A stretch of DNA of 19,651 nt, from positions 1 through 19,651 of the forward strand of contig JAJZTV010000013.1 in NCBI GenBank assembly GCA_021847385.1, given 5' to 3'. The position numbers and the translations under genes were made by a program. Positions 1 through 7,712 of this stretch are shown piece by piece. The stretch's first letter is position 1; every line of letters starts with the position of its first letter. The stretch is from Pseudomonadota bacterium. GTDB taxonomy: Bacteria; Pseudomonadota; Gammaproteobacteria; Burkholderiales; Thiobacillaceae. A model generated the notes under the pieces. It saw only the letters and a list, made by a program, of their open reading frames with translations, searched no databases and was not told the DNA's origin.

Positions 1-763
1 GGTCTTCGAAGTCGTGGGCGACGTGCTTGTAGAAGGTCTTGTAGTCGTCCTCGGTCAGCTCGTTCTTGGGCCGGGCCCACAGGGCGGAGGCGCGGTTGGC
101 AGTCTCTTCCTCGCCCTTGTCGTCGACGAAGACGATAGGGATGGCCACGTGGTCGGAGTACTGGCGGACGATGTTCTTCAGGCGCCAGTCCTCGAGGAAC
201 TCGTCCTCGCCTTCCTTCAGGTGCAGCACAATCTCGGTGCCGCGTTGGGCCTTGTCCACCGTCTCCAGGCTGTAGTCGCCCTCGCCGGCCGACTCCCAGC
301 GCACCCCGTGTTCCTGGGTCAGGCCGGCGCGGCGGGTGGTCAGGGTGACCTTGTCGGCGACGATGAAGCTGGAATAGAAGCCGACGCCGAACTGGCCGAT
401 CAGTTGGGTGTCCTTCTGCTGGTCGCCGGTGAGCTTGGAGAAGAATTCCTTGGTGCCGGACTTGGCGATGGTGCCGATGTGCTCGATCACCTCCTGCCGG
501 CTCATGCCGATGCCGTTGTCGCGCAGGGTCAGGGTGCGGGCGGCCTTGTCGATGCTGAGCCAGATCTTGAGTTCGCTGTCGTTCTCGTACAGCGCGGCGT
601 CGTTCAGGGCCTCGAAGCGCAGCTTGTCGGCGGCATCGGAGGCGTTGGACACCAGCTCGCGCAGGAAGATCTCCTTGTGGCTGTATAGGGAGTGGATCAT
701 CAGGTGCAGCAGTTGCTTCACCTCGGCCTGGAAACCCAAAGTCTCTTTCACGTTTTCGCTCAT
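1..763 (-). CDS. htpG: Chaperone protein HtpG (Hsp90), N-terminal part, cut by window start
   Basis: Bacterial Hsp90, an ATP-dependent cytosolic chaperone. About 254 codons are visible, which is the GHKL ATPase domain and the start of the middle domain; the C-terminal part lies outside the window. Seen: the ATP-binding helix FLRELVSNASDAADKLR around residues 33-49, with the catalytic Glu at about 36 and the Mg-coordinating Asn at about 40; then DNGIGM, GTIAKSGT and the lid motif GQFGVGFYS, and later the family stretch WARPKNEL. The ATG at 761-763 is preceded by GGAGAG at good spacing, and the protein opens with MSENVKETLGFQAEVKQLL, as HtpG proteins normally do. It is divergent from the GGDEF-EAL gene across 109 bp. 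A sigma-32-like promoter may lie in that gap. No oddity is visible in the part present. Confidence 0.97.
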   Translation of the reverse strand, partial: MSENVKETLGFQAEVKQLLHLMIHSLYSHKEIFLRELVSNASDAADKLRFEALNDAALYENDSELKIWLSIDKAARTLTLRDNGIGMSRQEVIEHIGTIAKSGTKEFFSKLTGDQQKDTQLIGQFGVGFYSSFIVADKVTLTTRRAGLTQEHGVRWESAGEGDYSLETVDKAQRGTEIVLHLKEGEDEFLEDWRLKNIVRQYSDHVAIPIVFVDDKGEEETANRASALWARPKNELTEDDYKTFYKHVAHDFED

Positions 764-797
764 ATGTTCTCTCCAGCAGAAATTATTTCGACCGTAC

Positions 798-822
798 ATA
801 TGGTCAGACCGATCGATTTCAA
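798..822 (-). promoter_or_regulatory. Possible heat-shock (sigma-32-like) promoter for htpG
   Basis: On the minus strand TTGAAA (817-822) is followed, 13 bp on, by CCATAT inside GACCATAT (798-805). These resemble the sigma-32 elements CTTGAAA and CCCCATNT. The spacing is about 3 bp shorter than I recall for E. coli htpG, and the first two C of the -10 box are absent. The -10 box also lies in an imperfect palindrome GACC-N8-GGTC. Heat-shock control of htpG is known in many proteobacteria; its use here is inferred. Confidence 0.3.
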
Positions 823-872
823 CGGTAGAATCCGATTCGACACCCAAGTCCGATTTATAGGGTAATAGATTC

Positions 873-3770
873 TTGAAACACGAATACGACCTGTGGCTGG
901 TGGGGCTATCGGTCGGCGTCGCGATCCTGGCGGCCTTCACTGCCTTGACCATTGCCGCGCGGATACCGCATGCCGGTCCGAAAAGAGTGCCTTACTGGCT
1001 AGCAGGTGGCGCCTTCGCCATGGGCTGCGGTATCTGGGCCATGCATTTCATCGGCATGCTGGCCTTGCATCTGCCGATCCCGCTCGCCTATGACATCCCG
1101 CGAACCGGGCTTTCCCTGCTGCTGGCTATCCTGGCCTCGGCCCTCGCTTTGTACTTGGTCCGTTGCGGCATCGACAAGCCGCTCAAGCGGCATCTCAGCG
1201 CCTTGTTGATGGGACTGGGCATCAGTGCCATGCACTACGTCGGCATGAGCGCACTCAAGATGTCGCCACCGATAGACTATCAGCCGGGCCTGGTGCTGCT
1301 GTCGCTGGCCATCGCCTATGCGGCTTCCTGGTTCGCCCTGAGAACGGTCACCGTCCACGCCCCCGCCGATTCCCTGGCTATGCCCCCTGCAAGCGCGTTC
1401 GGACGGCCCACTGCTGCAGAGCAGGGGCCGGCCAACCTGACCTCATCGCGGCAATTGCTCGGCGCGTTGTATATGGGGGTCGCCATCGCCGGCATGCATT
1501 ACGTCGGCATGGCGGCGGCCCGTTTCGACCTGCGAAGCGTTTGCTTGGCCGCCCCGGTTGGCCTCGGTTCGGGCGAAATCGCCATCATCGTTTCCAGCTT
1601 GACCCTGATGGTACTGATCGTCACCTTGCTGATGTTGATGCACGATCTTAGGCTGGACGAACAGCGCGCGCATTACCTGAAGGAATTGGAAAAGCGCAAT
1701 CTGCATTTGGAATCGGAAGCGATCCGCTTGGCAGAAAATATGACCGAGCAGATCCATGCCGGCGCGAAGCGCGACCAGCTCCTCGCCACCATCGTCAAGC
1801 AATCGGGCGACCCGATCCTGACCCTGGACCTCAACCGCAACATCACCAGTTGGAACCAGGCGGCGGCCGATCTGTTCGGTTATCAAGCCGAGGAGATCAT
1901 CGGGCGCCCCTTCAGCCAGATCGAGGCGGCCTCGGTCGAAATGACGCCGGACCAAGCCCTGTTCACCCTACGCAACCGGGATGGCGACTTACTCATCGCC
2001 AGCTGCACCAGCTCGCCGCTACTGGACGAGCCTGGCATCCGCGTGGGCGAAATCCTTACCCTGCGCGACGTCACGGAAGAGCGGCGGGCACACGACCAGC
2101 TCCAATTGATGGCCCTGGTGACCGAGAACCTCGGTGAAGGCATCATGATCACCGACCAGGACAACCGGATCATCTCCGTCAACAAGGCCTTTACCACCAT
2201 CACCGGCTACGTCTTGGATGAAGTTGCCGGCAAGAAACCCTCGATCCTCGCTTCGGGTCAACATAACCGGGCCTTCTATGCCGCGCTGTGGGACAGTTTG
2301 ATCAAACATGGCTTTTGGCGCGGCGAGGTGTGGAACCGGCGCAAGGACGGCGGTCTGTATCCGGAGTGGCTGTCCATCACGGCGTTGCGCGATGCACACG
2401 GCCAGATTTCCAACTATGTCGCGATCTTCTCCGACATCACCCAAAGCAAGGAACGCGAGGCGCGCATCGAATATCTGGCACAGCACGACCATCTGACGCA
2501 ACTGCCGAACCGGCTGTTACTGCGCGATCGGATCGAGCAAGCCATCGCTTATGCCCACCGAACCGGGACCAAGGTCGCCATCCTGTTCATCGACCTGGAT
2601 CGATTCAAGCTGATCAACGATACCTTGGGCCACACCTACGGCGATCTGCTGCTAAAGGAAGTGGCCGAGCGCCTGCAAAATCTGGTGCGCGAGGACGACA
2701 CCGTCAGCCGCCAAGGCGGCGACGAATTCATCATCATGCTGCGCAACATCCGCAACATCGCCCACATTGCGCACTTGGCCGACAAGTATCTCGACGCCCT
2801 CTCCGTCGAATATGTGATCGGCGGCCATCATCTCCACGTCACGCCCAGCATCGGCATCAGCCTCTACCCGGATGACAGCAGCTCAATCGAAGAGCTGATC
2901 CAGCATGCCGACACCGCGATGTACCACGCCAAAGACCTGGGGCGGGCGACTTACCAGTTCTATACCGAGAAGCTCAATGCCGCGCTAGCCGAGCGATTGG
3001 CAATCGAAAGCGCGTTGCGGGAGGCCTTGCGCACAGACCAGCTCAGACTGTTCCTCCAGCCGCAATACCGGCTTGCCGACAAAAAACTGGTCGGCGCCGA
3101 GGCCTTGTTGCGCTGGCAACACCCGACCCGGGGCCTGGTCTACCCAGGCGAGTTCATCCCGATCGCGGAAGATTCCCGGCTGATCGAAAGTATCGGCCAA
3201 TGGGTGCTCAACACCAGCCTCAAGCTCTTGCAACAATGGCATGGCGACAGCGACCTAGGCCACTTGCATATCGCGGTGAACGCCTCGGCGCGCCAGCTCA
3301 ACAATGCGGAATTTGCCGGCCAGGTCAAAACCCTGCTCGACCAGCACACCTTCCAGCATGGCAATTTGCATATCGAGATTACCGAGTCGACCTTGATGAA
3401 GGACATCGATCGCAGCTTGGCCCAGCTTCAGGCCTTGAAAAACCTTGGCCTGAAGTTGGCGGTGGACGATTTCGGCACCGGCTACTCCTCGCTCAACTAC
3501 CTCAAGCAACTGCCGATCGACATGCTGAAGATCGATCAATCCTTCATCCGCGGCATTCCCGACGATTCGCACGACAAGACCATCAGCCTCGCCATCATCA
3601 GCTTAGCCCACACCTTGCAGTACGCAGTCGTGGCCGAAGGCATCGAGACGCGGGAACAACTCGCCTTTTTGGCACAGGCCGGCTGCGAATTGGGCCAAGG
3701 CTTTCATTTCGCCCGGGCCATGCCGATCGAGGAATTCGTGCGCCTCGCGCGCGACACCCAGGCTGATTAA
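873..3770 (+). CDS. MHYT-PAS-PAS-GGDEF-EAL membrane protein, c-di-GMP cyclase/phosphodiesterase
   Basis: A 965-residue hybrid c-di-GMP signalling protein. Residues about 1-250 form the seven-helix MHYT sensor domain, with MHFIGM at 57 and MHYVGM at 120 and 208; these motifs are predicted to bind copper and to sense a diatomic gas or redox state. Two PAS domains follow (about 301-410 and 411-530). The GGDEF domain has an intact GGDEF at 615-619 and an inhibitory-site RxxD (REDD) five residues before it. The EAL domain has EALLRW at 743, IEITES, the loop DDFGTGYSSL, LKID and AEGIET, so both catalytic domains look competent; which activity dominates cannot be read from sequence. The start is TTG at 873, because a TAG at 858-860 closes the frame and only non-start codons lie between. 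The ribosome site is weak. It stands alone, divergent from htpG and convergent with dapB 19 bp away. Confidence 0.95.
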   Translation: MKHEYDLWLVGLSVGVAILAAFTALTIAARIPHAGPKRVPYWLAGGAFAMGCGIWAMHFIGMLALHLPIPLAYDIPRTGLSLLLAILASALALYLVRCGIDKPLKRHLSALLMGLGISAMHYVGMSALKMSPPIDYQPGLVLLSLAIAYAASWFALRTVTVHAPADSLAMPPASAFGRPTAAEQGPANLTSSRQLLGALYMGVAIAGMHYVGMAAARFDLRSVCLAAPVGLGSGEIAIIVSSLTLMVLIVTLLMLMHDLRLDEQRAHYLKELEKRNLHLESEAIRLAENMTEQIHAGAKRDQLLATIVKQSGDPILTLDLNRNITSWNQAAADLFGYQAEEIIGRPFSQIEAASVEMTPDQALFTLRNRDGDLLIASCTSSPLLDEPGIRVGEILTLRDVTEERRAHDQLQLMALVTENLGEGIMITDQDNRIISVNKAFTTITGYVLDEVAGKKPSILASGQHNRAFYAALWDSLIKHGFWRGEVWNRRKDGGLYPEWLSITALRDAHGQISNYVAIFSDITQSKEREARIEYLAQHDHLTQLPNRLLLRDRIEQAIAYAHRTGTKVAILFIDLDRFKLINDTLGHTYGDLLLKEVAERLQNLVREDDTVSRQGGDEFIIMLRNIRNIAHIAHLADKYLDALSVEYVIGGHHLHVTPSIGISLYPDDSSSIEELIQHADTAMYHAKDLGRATYQFYTEKLNAALAERLAIESALREALRTDQLRLFLQPQYRLADKKLVGAEALLRWQHPTRGLVYPGEFIPIAEDSRLIESIGQWVLNTSLKLLQQWHGDSDLGHLHIAVNASARQLNNAEFAGQVKTLLDQHTFQHGNLHIEITESTLMKDIDRSLAQLQALKNLGLKLAVDDFGTGYSSLNYLKQLPIDMLKIDQSFIRGIPDDSHDKTISLAIISLAHTLQYAVVAEGIETREQLAFLAQAGCELGQGFHFARAMPIEEFVRLARDTQAD

Positions 3771-3789
3771 GCCCTAGCTGACAGCCCGA

Positions 3790-4593
3790 TTAGCGCAGGC
3801 CCAACACGTCCTGCATATCGAATAGACCGTTCTTGCGTTCGGCAATGAAACGGGCGGCGCGCAGCGCGCCCAAGGCGAAGGTCATGCGGCTGCTGGCCTT
3901 GTGGCTGATCTCCACCCGCTCGCCGATGCCGGCGAACAGCACGGTGTGGTCGCCGACGATGTCGCCGCCGCGCACGGTGGCAAAACCAATGGTGCCGGGG
4001 TTGCGCTCGCCCGTCACGCCTTCGCGGCCGTAGACGGCATGGCTCTTCAGATCGCGGCCCAAGGCCGCGGCCACCACCTCGCCCATGCGCAGTGCGGTGC
4101 CGGATGGCGCGTCGACCTTGTGCCGGTGATGGGCCTCGACGATTTCGATGTCGAAGCCCTCGTTGAGGATGCGCGCGGCAATGTCCAGCAACTTGAAGGT
4201 CAAATTGACGCCGACGCTCATATTCGGCGCGAACACCACCGGTACGCGTTCGGCCGCCGCAGCGATGGCCTGTTTGCCGGCCGCGTCGAATCCGGTCGTG
4301 CCGATAATCAGGCCCGCCCCGGCCTTCACGCAGGCCTCGATATGCTGCAGCGTGGCCTCGGGCCGGGTGAAATCGATCAAGACATGGCCCGGCTTGAGCG
4401 CAGCGCCCACCGCTTCGCTGACCGCGACACCGAAATGACCGCCGATCAGCTCGCCCGCATCCTTGCCAAGATAGGGGCTGCCGCTACGTTCCAAGGCCGC
4501 AGCCAAACGCATGTCCGGCGCAGCCGCTACGGCTTCCAACAAGGCGCGGCCCATGCGGCCGCCACTGCCGACGATGACGATGTCCTGGCTCAT
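3790..4593 (-). CDS. dapB: 4-hydroxy-tetrahydrodipicolinate reductase
   Basis: DapB reduces 4-hydroxy-tetrahydrodipicolinate with NAD(P)H in the cytosol, a step of lysine and meso-diaminopimelate synthesis. The 267-residue length is normal. Seen: the nucleotide-binding loop GSGGRMG at 9-15, DFTRPEAT around 74-81, GTTGF at 98-102, APNMSVGVN at 122-130, and the catalytic block EAHHRHKVDAPSGTA with His155 and Lys159. The C-terminal ATVRGGDIVGDHTV and ISHKASSR segments are also present. Its ATG overlaps the bamE stop as ATGA, so the two are probably co-transcribed and translationally coupled. The 3' end faces the GGDEF-EAL gene. Nothing unusual was found. Confidence 0.98.
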   Translation of the reverse strand: MSQDIVIVGSGGRMGRALLEAVAAAPDMRLAAALERSGSPYLGKDAGELIGGHFGVAVSEAVGAALKPGHVLIDFTRPEATLQHIEACVKAGAGLIIGTTGFDAAGKQAIAAAAERVPVVFAPNMSVGVNLTFKLLDIAARILNEGFDIEIVEAHHRHKVDAPSGTALRMGEVVAAALGRDLKSHAVYGREGVTGERNPGTIGFATVRGGDIVGDHTVLFAGIGERVEISHKASSRMTFALGALRAARFIAERKNGLFDMQDVLGLR

Positions 4594-5012
4594 GGCTTGT
4601 CCACGGTTTGGGTTGCGGGGGCCGGCGCACTTTCCGCTGCCGAGGCCGGCTCGGCCTTGGGTAATTCAGGCAGCGGCGTCACGTCGCCTTCGATGCCTTT
4701 GAGCTTGTCTTCCTCGAACACCACCGTGATGCGGCGGGTCTCCATCAACCTGCCGGCCTGCTCCAAGCGATAGACATAGTCCCAACGATTGCTGCGGAAG
4801 GGATCGACCACCAGCGGCGTGCCCAGGGCAAAACGCACCTGGGCCGGCGTCATGCCCGGCTTGAGCTTGGCGATCATGTCCTGCGTCACCACGTTGCCCT
4901 GCTGGATATCGATCTTATAAGGCTTGAGTGCCTCGATCGGTTTCTTCAGGTCGAAATCGTTGGTCCAACTGCAACCGGTCAACAGCAGGAGAAATAAAGG
5001 GGTATAGCGCAT
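4590..5012 (-). CDS. bamE: Outer membrane protein assembly factor BamE (SmpA/OmlA lipoprotein)
   Basis: BamE is a small lipoprotein of the BAM complex, which inserts beta-barrel proteins into the outer membrane. With the ATG at 5010-5012 the product is 140 residues and begins with a short hydrophobic segment ending in the lipobox LLTGC, with Cys14 as the lipidated residue. The SmpA/OmlA fold follows: KIDIQQGNVVTQDMIAKLKPG, then MTPAQVRFALGTPLV, FRSNRWDYVYR and the strand RITVVFEEDKLKGIEGD. The tail is rich in Ala, Pro and Glu. A longer frame back to a TTG at 5063 would put the lipobox at residue 31 and run through the divergent fur promoter region, so I reject it. The bamE-fur divergent pair is known from Pseudomonas (omlA-fur). 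It is coupled to dapB through ATGA. Confidence 0.94.
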   Translation of the reverse strand: MRYTPLFLLLLTGCSWTNDFDLKKPIEALKPYKIDIQQGNVVTQDMIAKLKPGMTPAQVRFALGTPLVVDPFRSNRWDYVYRLEQAGRLMETRRITVVFEEDKLKGIEGDVTPLPELPKAEPASAAESAPAPATQTVDKP

Positions 5013-5042
5013 AGGCCGGAATGGATAGGTGAATGCGGTCAA

Positions 5043-5061
5043 GCGCGCTATGATAACGCGC
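5043..5061. promoter_or_regulatory. 19-bp near-perfect palindrome in the bamE-fur divergent promoter region
   Basis: GCGCG-C-TATGATA-A-CGCGC is centred at 5052 and pairs at 8 of 9 positions; only 5048/5056 mismatch. It contains TATGAT (5049-5054), a plausible -10 element for fur that would give a leader of about 23 nt. No convincing -35 is visible. It does not match the Fur box, so the binding protein is unknown. A protein bound here could affect both genes. Confidence 0.4.
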
Positions 5062-5083
5062 AACCCATCCCGGCGTCACACAC

Positions 5084-5521
5084 ATGAATACCGATCAGCT
5101 CAAGACCATGGGCCTCAAGGTCACTCTGCCCCGGCTCAAAATCCTCAACCTGTTCGAGACCACCGACAAACGCCACCTCACGGCCGACGACGTCTACCAG
5201 CTGCTCAAGGAAGAAGGCGTGGATATCGGTCTGGCCACGGTTTATCGGGTGTTGACGCAATTCGAACAGGCTGGGCTGCTCATCCGGCACCATTTCGACA
5301 ACGAAAAGGCCTCCTATGAGCTGAACCAGGGCAACCACCACGACCATCTGGTCTGCGTGCAATGCGGCCGGGTCGAAGAGTTCTATGACCCCGAGATCGA
5401 GCGTCGACAGCAAAAGATCGCGGCCGAGCACGGCTTCGCACTGCACGAGCACTGCCTGTATCTCTATGCCGATTGCGTCAAAGAGGCCTGTCCTTACCGG
5501 CCCAAGTCCGCCAAGCGCTAA
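5084..5521 (+). CDS. fur: Ferric uptake regulator Fur
   Basis: Fur is a dimeric cytosolic metalloregulator that represses iron uptake and storage-related genes when loaded with Fe(II). The 145-residue length is typical. Seen: an N-terminal winged helix (LKVTLPRLKILNLFE, LTADDVYQLLKEEG, and the recognition helix IGLATVYRVLTQFEQAGLL), then the metal-site stretch NHHDHLVCVQCGRVEEF and a C-terminal CVKEACPY. The paired CxxC-like cysteines suggest a structural zinc site; that is family knowledge. The ATG at 5084 gives the standard N-terminus, although no Shine-Dalgarno sequence is visible. It is divergent from bamE, and its stop overlaps the recN stop by 4 bp in convergent orientation. I saw no Fur box upstream, so autoregulation is not supported from sequence. 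Confidence 0.97.
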   Translation: MNTDQLKTMGLKVTLPRLKILNLFETTDKRHLTADDVYQLLKEEGVDIGLATVYRVLTQFEQAGLLIRHHFDNEKASYELNQGNHHDHLVCVQCGRVEEFYDPEIERRQQKIAAEHGFALHEHCLYLYADCVKEACPYRPKSAKR

Positions 5522-7170
5522 CTGGCGAGCATCTCCCCGGCGTGGCGCCGGGTCGTTTCGGTAATCTTCACGCCGCCCAGCATGCGGGCAATCTCCTCCA
5601 CCCGCGCTTGAGCATCCAGCACTGTGACCTGTGAGGCGACCTCACCGCCCCGGCCAGTCTTGCTCACCGAATAGTGTGCACCGGCGCGGGCCGCCACCTG
5701 GGGCAAGTGCGTCACGCACAGCACCTGACGGCCTTGGCCCAACTCGGCCAACATCCGACCGACAACCTCGGCCACGCCGCCGCCGATGCCGGCATCGACT
5801 TCGTCGAAGATCAGGGTAGGTGCGCCACTGACGGCCGACAGCACGGTCTGCAAGGCCAGGCCGATGCGCGACAGCTCGCCGCCCGAGGCGGTCTTAGCCA
5901 AGGCATGCACGCCCTGGCCGACATGCGGACTAACCTGGAACTCGACGCTTTCCAGGCCATGGCTGCTTGGCTCACCGGGTTTGAGTTCCACCACCAAGCG
6001 CCCGCCCTGCAGCGCCAAACCTTGCATGCCCTGGGTGACCGCTTGGGCCAGGCGCTCAGCCCCGGCCTTGCGCCGCGCGCTCAACGCTGCCGCTTGTTTT
6101 CGATAAGCCGCCTCGGCAATACGCTCGGCCTCGGCCAGACTGGCCGGATCGGACAATTGTTCCAATTCAAGCAGTTGGGCCTGGGCCGCCTCCAATACCT
6201 GCGGCAGCTCCGCTGGCTTGACCCGGAATTTACTCGCCGCCGACGTGATCGCACCGATGCGTGCCTCGGCCTGGGCCAAAGCGGCCGGATCGAGCTCGAC
6301 CCGCTCGGCATAGCGCAACAATTCATGCGCGGCTTCGTCCAATTCGATCAGGCCCGATTCCAGCAATTTCATCGGCCCGACCAAATCGGGGTCGAGCTCG
6401 GCCAAGCCGGCCAAACGACCTTGTACCGCTTTGACCCGGTTCAAGGCACCACCGTCTTCTCCGGCCAGGGCGGCATGGGCCGCCTGTGCCCCGGCCAGCA
6501 ACTCGGCGGCATGGGCCAAGCGGCTATGTCCTTCCTGCAAGGCCTGCCATTCTTCGATCTTGAAACGCAGCGCCGCCAGTTCCTCGACCGTCCACGCAAG
6601 CCGCTCCCGCTCCGCCAGCGAACTGTGCACGCGCTGCTCGGCCTCCAGCCTGCGCTGCTTGGCCTCGAGCCAAGCCCGGTAGTGCTGGGCCACCGTCATG
6701 GCCAAATCCTCGGCCTCGGCATAACTATCAAGAATCTGCCGCTGCACGGCAGGTCTGAGCAGGGAGTAATGCGCATGCTGACCGTGGATATCGACCAAGA
6801 ACTCGCCGATCTCCTTGAGTTGTTGCAGGGTGACCGGGCTGCCGTTGATGTAGGCGCGAGAGCGCCCGCCTGCCTCGAGGGTACGCCGCAATAGACAAAC
6901 ACCGGGGTCGCCCACCAGGTCGTTTTCGGCCAGCCAGGCCTGCAAACCCGGTAGCCCGGCACAATCGAATTCGGCCACCACTTCGGCCCGATTGGCCCCC
7001 TTGCGCACCATGCCTGCCTCGGCCCGACCGCCCAAGGCCAGACCGAGGGCATCCAACAAGATGGATTTACCCGCGCCCGTCTCGCCGGTCAGGACGCTAA
7101 ATCCCGGGCCGAACTCGAGCTCCAGCCGTTCGACCAGGATAAATTCGACAATGTTCAGGGAACGCAGCAT
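5518..7170 (-). CDS. recN: DNA repair protein RecN (SMC-like ATPase)
   Basis: RecN is an SMC-family ATPase that acts early in double-strand break repair, probably by holding DNA ends together with RecA. The 550-residue length is normal. Seen: MLRSLNIVEFILVERLELEF at the N-terminus, Walker A GETGAGKS at 29-36, and VDIHGQHAHYSLL about 130 residues in, a RecN hallmark. A long Ala/Glu/Leu-rich coiled-coil middle follows. The C-terminal ATPase half holds the signature ASGGELSRIGLALQTVLS, Walker B TLIFDEVDAGIGGGVAEVVG and THLPQVAARAGAHYSVSK. In many bacteria it is SOS-controlled, but I see no CTGT-N8-ACAG LexA-type box in the upstream 250 bp. It would normally sit close behind nadK; here a 581-bp gap with strong hairpins separates them, so it probably has its own promoter. 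Confidence 0.98.
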   Translation of the reverse strand: MLRSLNIVEFILVERLELEFGPGFSVLTGETGAGKSILLDALGLALGGRAEAGMVRKGANRAEVVAEFDCAGLPGLQAWLAENDLVGDPGVCLLRRTLEAGGRSRAYINGSPVTLQQLKEIGEFLVDIHGQHAHYSLLRPAVQRQILDSYAEAEDLAMTVAQHYRAWLEAKQRRLEAEQRVHSSLAERERLAWTVEELAALRFKIEEWQALQEGHSRLAHAAELLAGAQAAHAALAGEDGGALNRVKAVQGRLAGLAELDPDLVGPMKLLESGLIELDEAAHELLRYAERVELDPAALAQAEARIGAITSAASKFRVKPAELPQVLEAAQAQLLELEQLSDPASLAEAERIAEAAYRKQAAALSARRKAGAERLAQAVTQGMQGLALQGGRLVVELKPGEPSSHGLESVEFQVSPHVGQGVHALAKTASGGELSRIGLALQTVLSAVSGAPTLIFDEVDAGIGGGVAEVVGRMLAELGQGRQVLCVTHLPQVAARAGAHYSVSKTGRGGEVASQVTVLDAQARVEEIARMLGGVKITETTRRHAGEMLAS

Positions 7171-7338
7171 GCGTTGATGGATGCTTAATTTCGACCGTTA
7201 TTGAGTCGGGAGAATAAAGCGCTTGCCGCTAGATTGCCAGATGCTTGGCTAAGGGATTATTCCGGCGGGGCTTAACTTGGGAGGCGCAGACGAACGCAAG
7301 GCAACGGCTGTTCAGTGCCCATGAAACGGGAGACGGAA

Positions 7339-7371
7339 TCGGCAGGGAAGCGACACGCCGCACCCTGCCGA
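7339..7371 (-). terminator. 9-bp hairpin, last of three tandem hairpins
   Basis: TCGGCAGGG (7339-7347) and CCCTGCCGA (7363-7371) are perfect complements around a 15-nt loop. On the minus strand the stem is followed by pyrimidine-rich TTCCGTCTCCC, not a clean U-run. It may be a weak terminator or part of a structured RNA. Confidence 0.4.
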
Positions 7372-7373
7372 CC

Positions 7374-7412
7374 GGAGAAAGAAGAGGGCCGGCGACCATG
7401 AGGCCGCCGGCC
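7374..7412 (-). terminator. 8-bp GC hairpin followed by a pyrimidine tract
   Basis: GGCCGGCG (7387-7394) and CGCCGGCC (7405-7412) form a perfect all-GC stem with a 10-nt loop. Read on the minus strand, it is followed at once by CTCTTCTTTCTCC (7386-7374). This fits a second intrinsic terminator for transcripts coming from nadK. Confidence 0.5.
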
Positions 7413-7451
7413 AAAACTATTTGCACTGGCGATTGCCTTCCGTGCAAATAG
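7413..7451 (-). terminator. 10-bp hairpin followed by TTTT, likely intrinsic terminator
   Basis: CTATTTGCAC (7417-7426) and GTGCAAATAG (7442-7451) are perfect complements; the 15-nt loop can form a further GGC/GCC stem. On the minus strand the hairpin is followed by TTTT (7416-7413). It is the first of three hairpins met by RNA polymerase leaving nadK, about 300 bp after the nadK stop. The U-run is short, so efficiency is uncertain. Confidence 0.55.
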
Positions 7452-7551
7452 GGTGGGAGACGATCGGGTTTCATTGAAGGTACACATCGCCGGGTCCTGA
7501 TTATTCAATTGCCTGCAATCCAGATGTCGACTTACAGCAACCTTGGCGCCA

Positions 7552-7618
7552 GGCGACTAGCCCTGTCGCCGTCCAAGCAACCCGCGGCACAACCTAATGC
7601 GAAACCGCATGGCTGGAC
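7552..7618. repeat. Compact set of stems, possible structured RNA element
   Basis: GGCGAC (7552-7557) pairs with GTCGCC (7565-7570). Directly after it, GTCCA (7571-7575) pairs with TGGAC (7614-7618), enclosing ATGCG/CGCAT (7597-7610) with a 4-nt loop. The stems are contiguous and could stack. No U-run follows on either strand, so it is not a simple terminator. Strand and function are unknown. Confidence 0.4.
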
Positions 7619-7684
7619 TATAAGTCGCGCAGAAACGAAACATAATTGGGGGAATTCCTATGAACGCTAGGGGCAAATGCTTAG

Positions 7685-7712
7685 CCACCGGTGGAAACCG
7701 AGGGTAATTACC
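7685..7712. repeat. Two adjacent 10-bp perfect palindromes
   Basis: CCACCGGTGG (7685-7694) and GGTAATTACC (7703-7712) are both perfect, with centres 18 bp apart, 40-67 bp past the nadK stop. They could be protein-binding sites or RNA-level pairing elements. No known operator matches. Confidence 0.35.

Noticed and set aside
3771..3789. Terminator between the GGDEF-EAL gene and dapB
   Set aside because: Only a 5-bp GGCTG/CAGCC pairing without a U-run is present around the 19-bp gap.
5674..6894. 406-codon open frame on the plus strand antisense to recN
   Set aside because: It lies wholly opposite a certain gene, is Gly/Gln/Arg-rich low-information sequence and has no ribosome site. It is a by-product of high GC content, as are long frames opposite fccB (11226-12416), dapB (3901-4773) and the MlaD-like gene (18602-19579).
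7387..7412. Resemblance of the minus strand (CATGGTCGCCGG) to the 3' part of a c-di-GMP-I riboswitch
   Set aside because: The rest of the conserved core is missing, and the stem is a simple 8-bp hairpin followed by a pyrimidine tract.
7171..7420. LexA/SOS box upstream of recN
   Set aside because: No CTGT-N8-ACAG or close variant is seen on either strand; CTGAACAG near 7310 has the wrong spacing.
7200..7470. Cluster of GGA motifs on the plus strand, as in CsrA/RsmA-binding sRNAs
   Set aside because: I count eight GGA in about 260 nt, only modestly above what the base composition predicts. They are not placed in hairpin loops and no promoter or terminator is seen on that strand.
7229..7508. 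Short open frames of 60-81 codons in the recN-nadK gap on both strands
   Set aside because: They have no ribosome sites, no recognisable motifs and no hydrophobic or helical pattern, and they run through strong hairpins.
7245..7687. Long-range inverted repeat TGGCTAAG / CTTAGCCA that might close a large RNA structure
   Set aside because: An 8-bp match over this distance is expected about once or more by chance in a 581-bp region.
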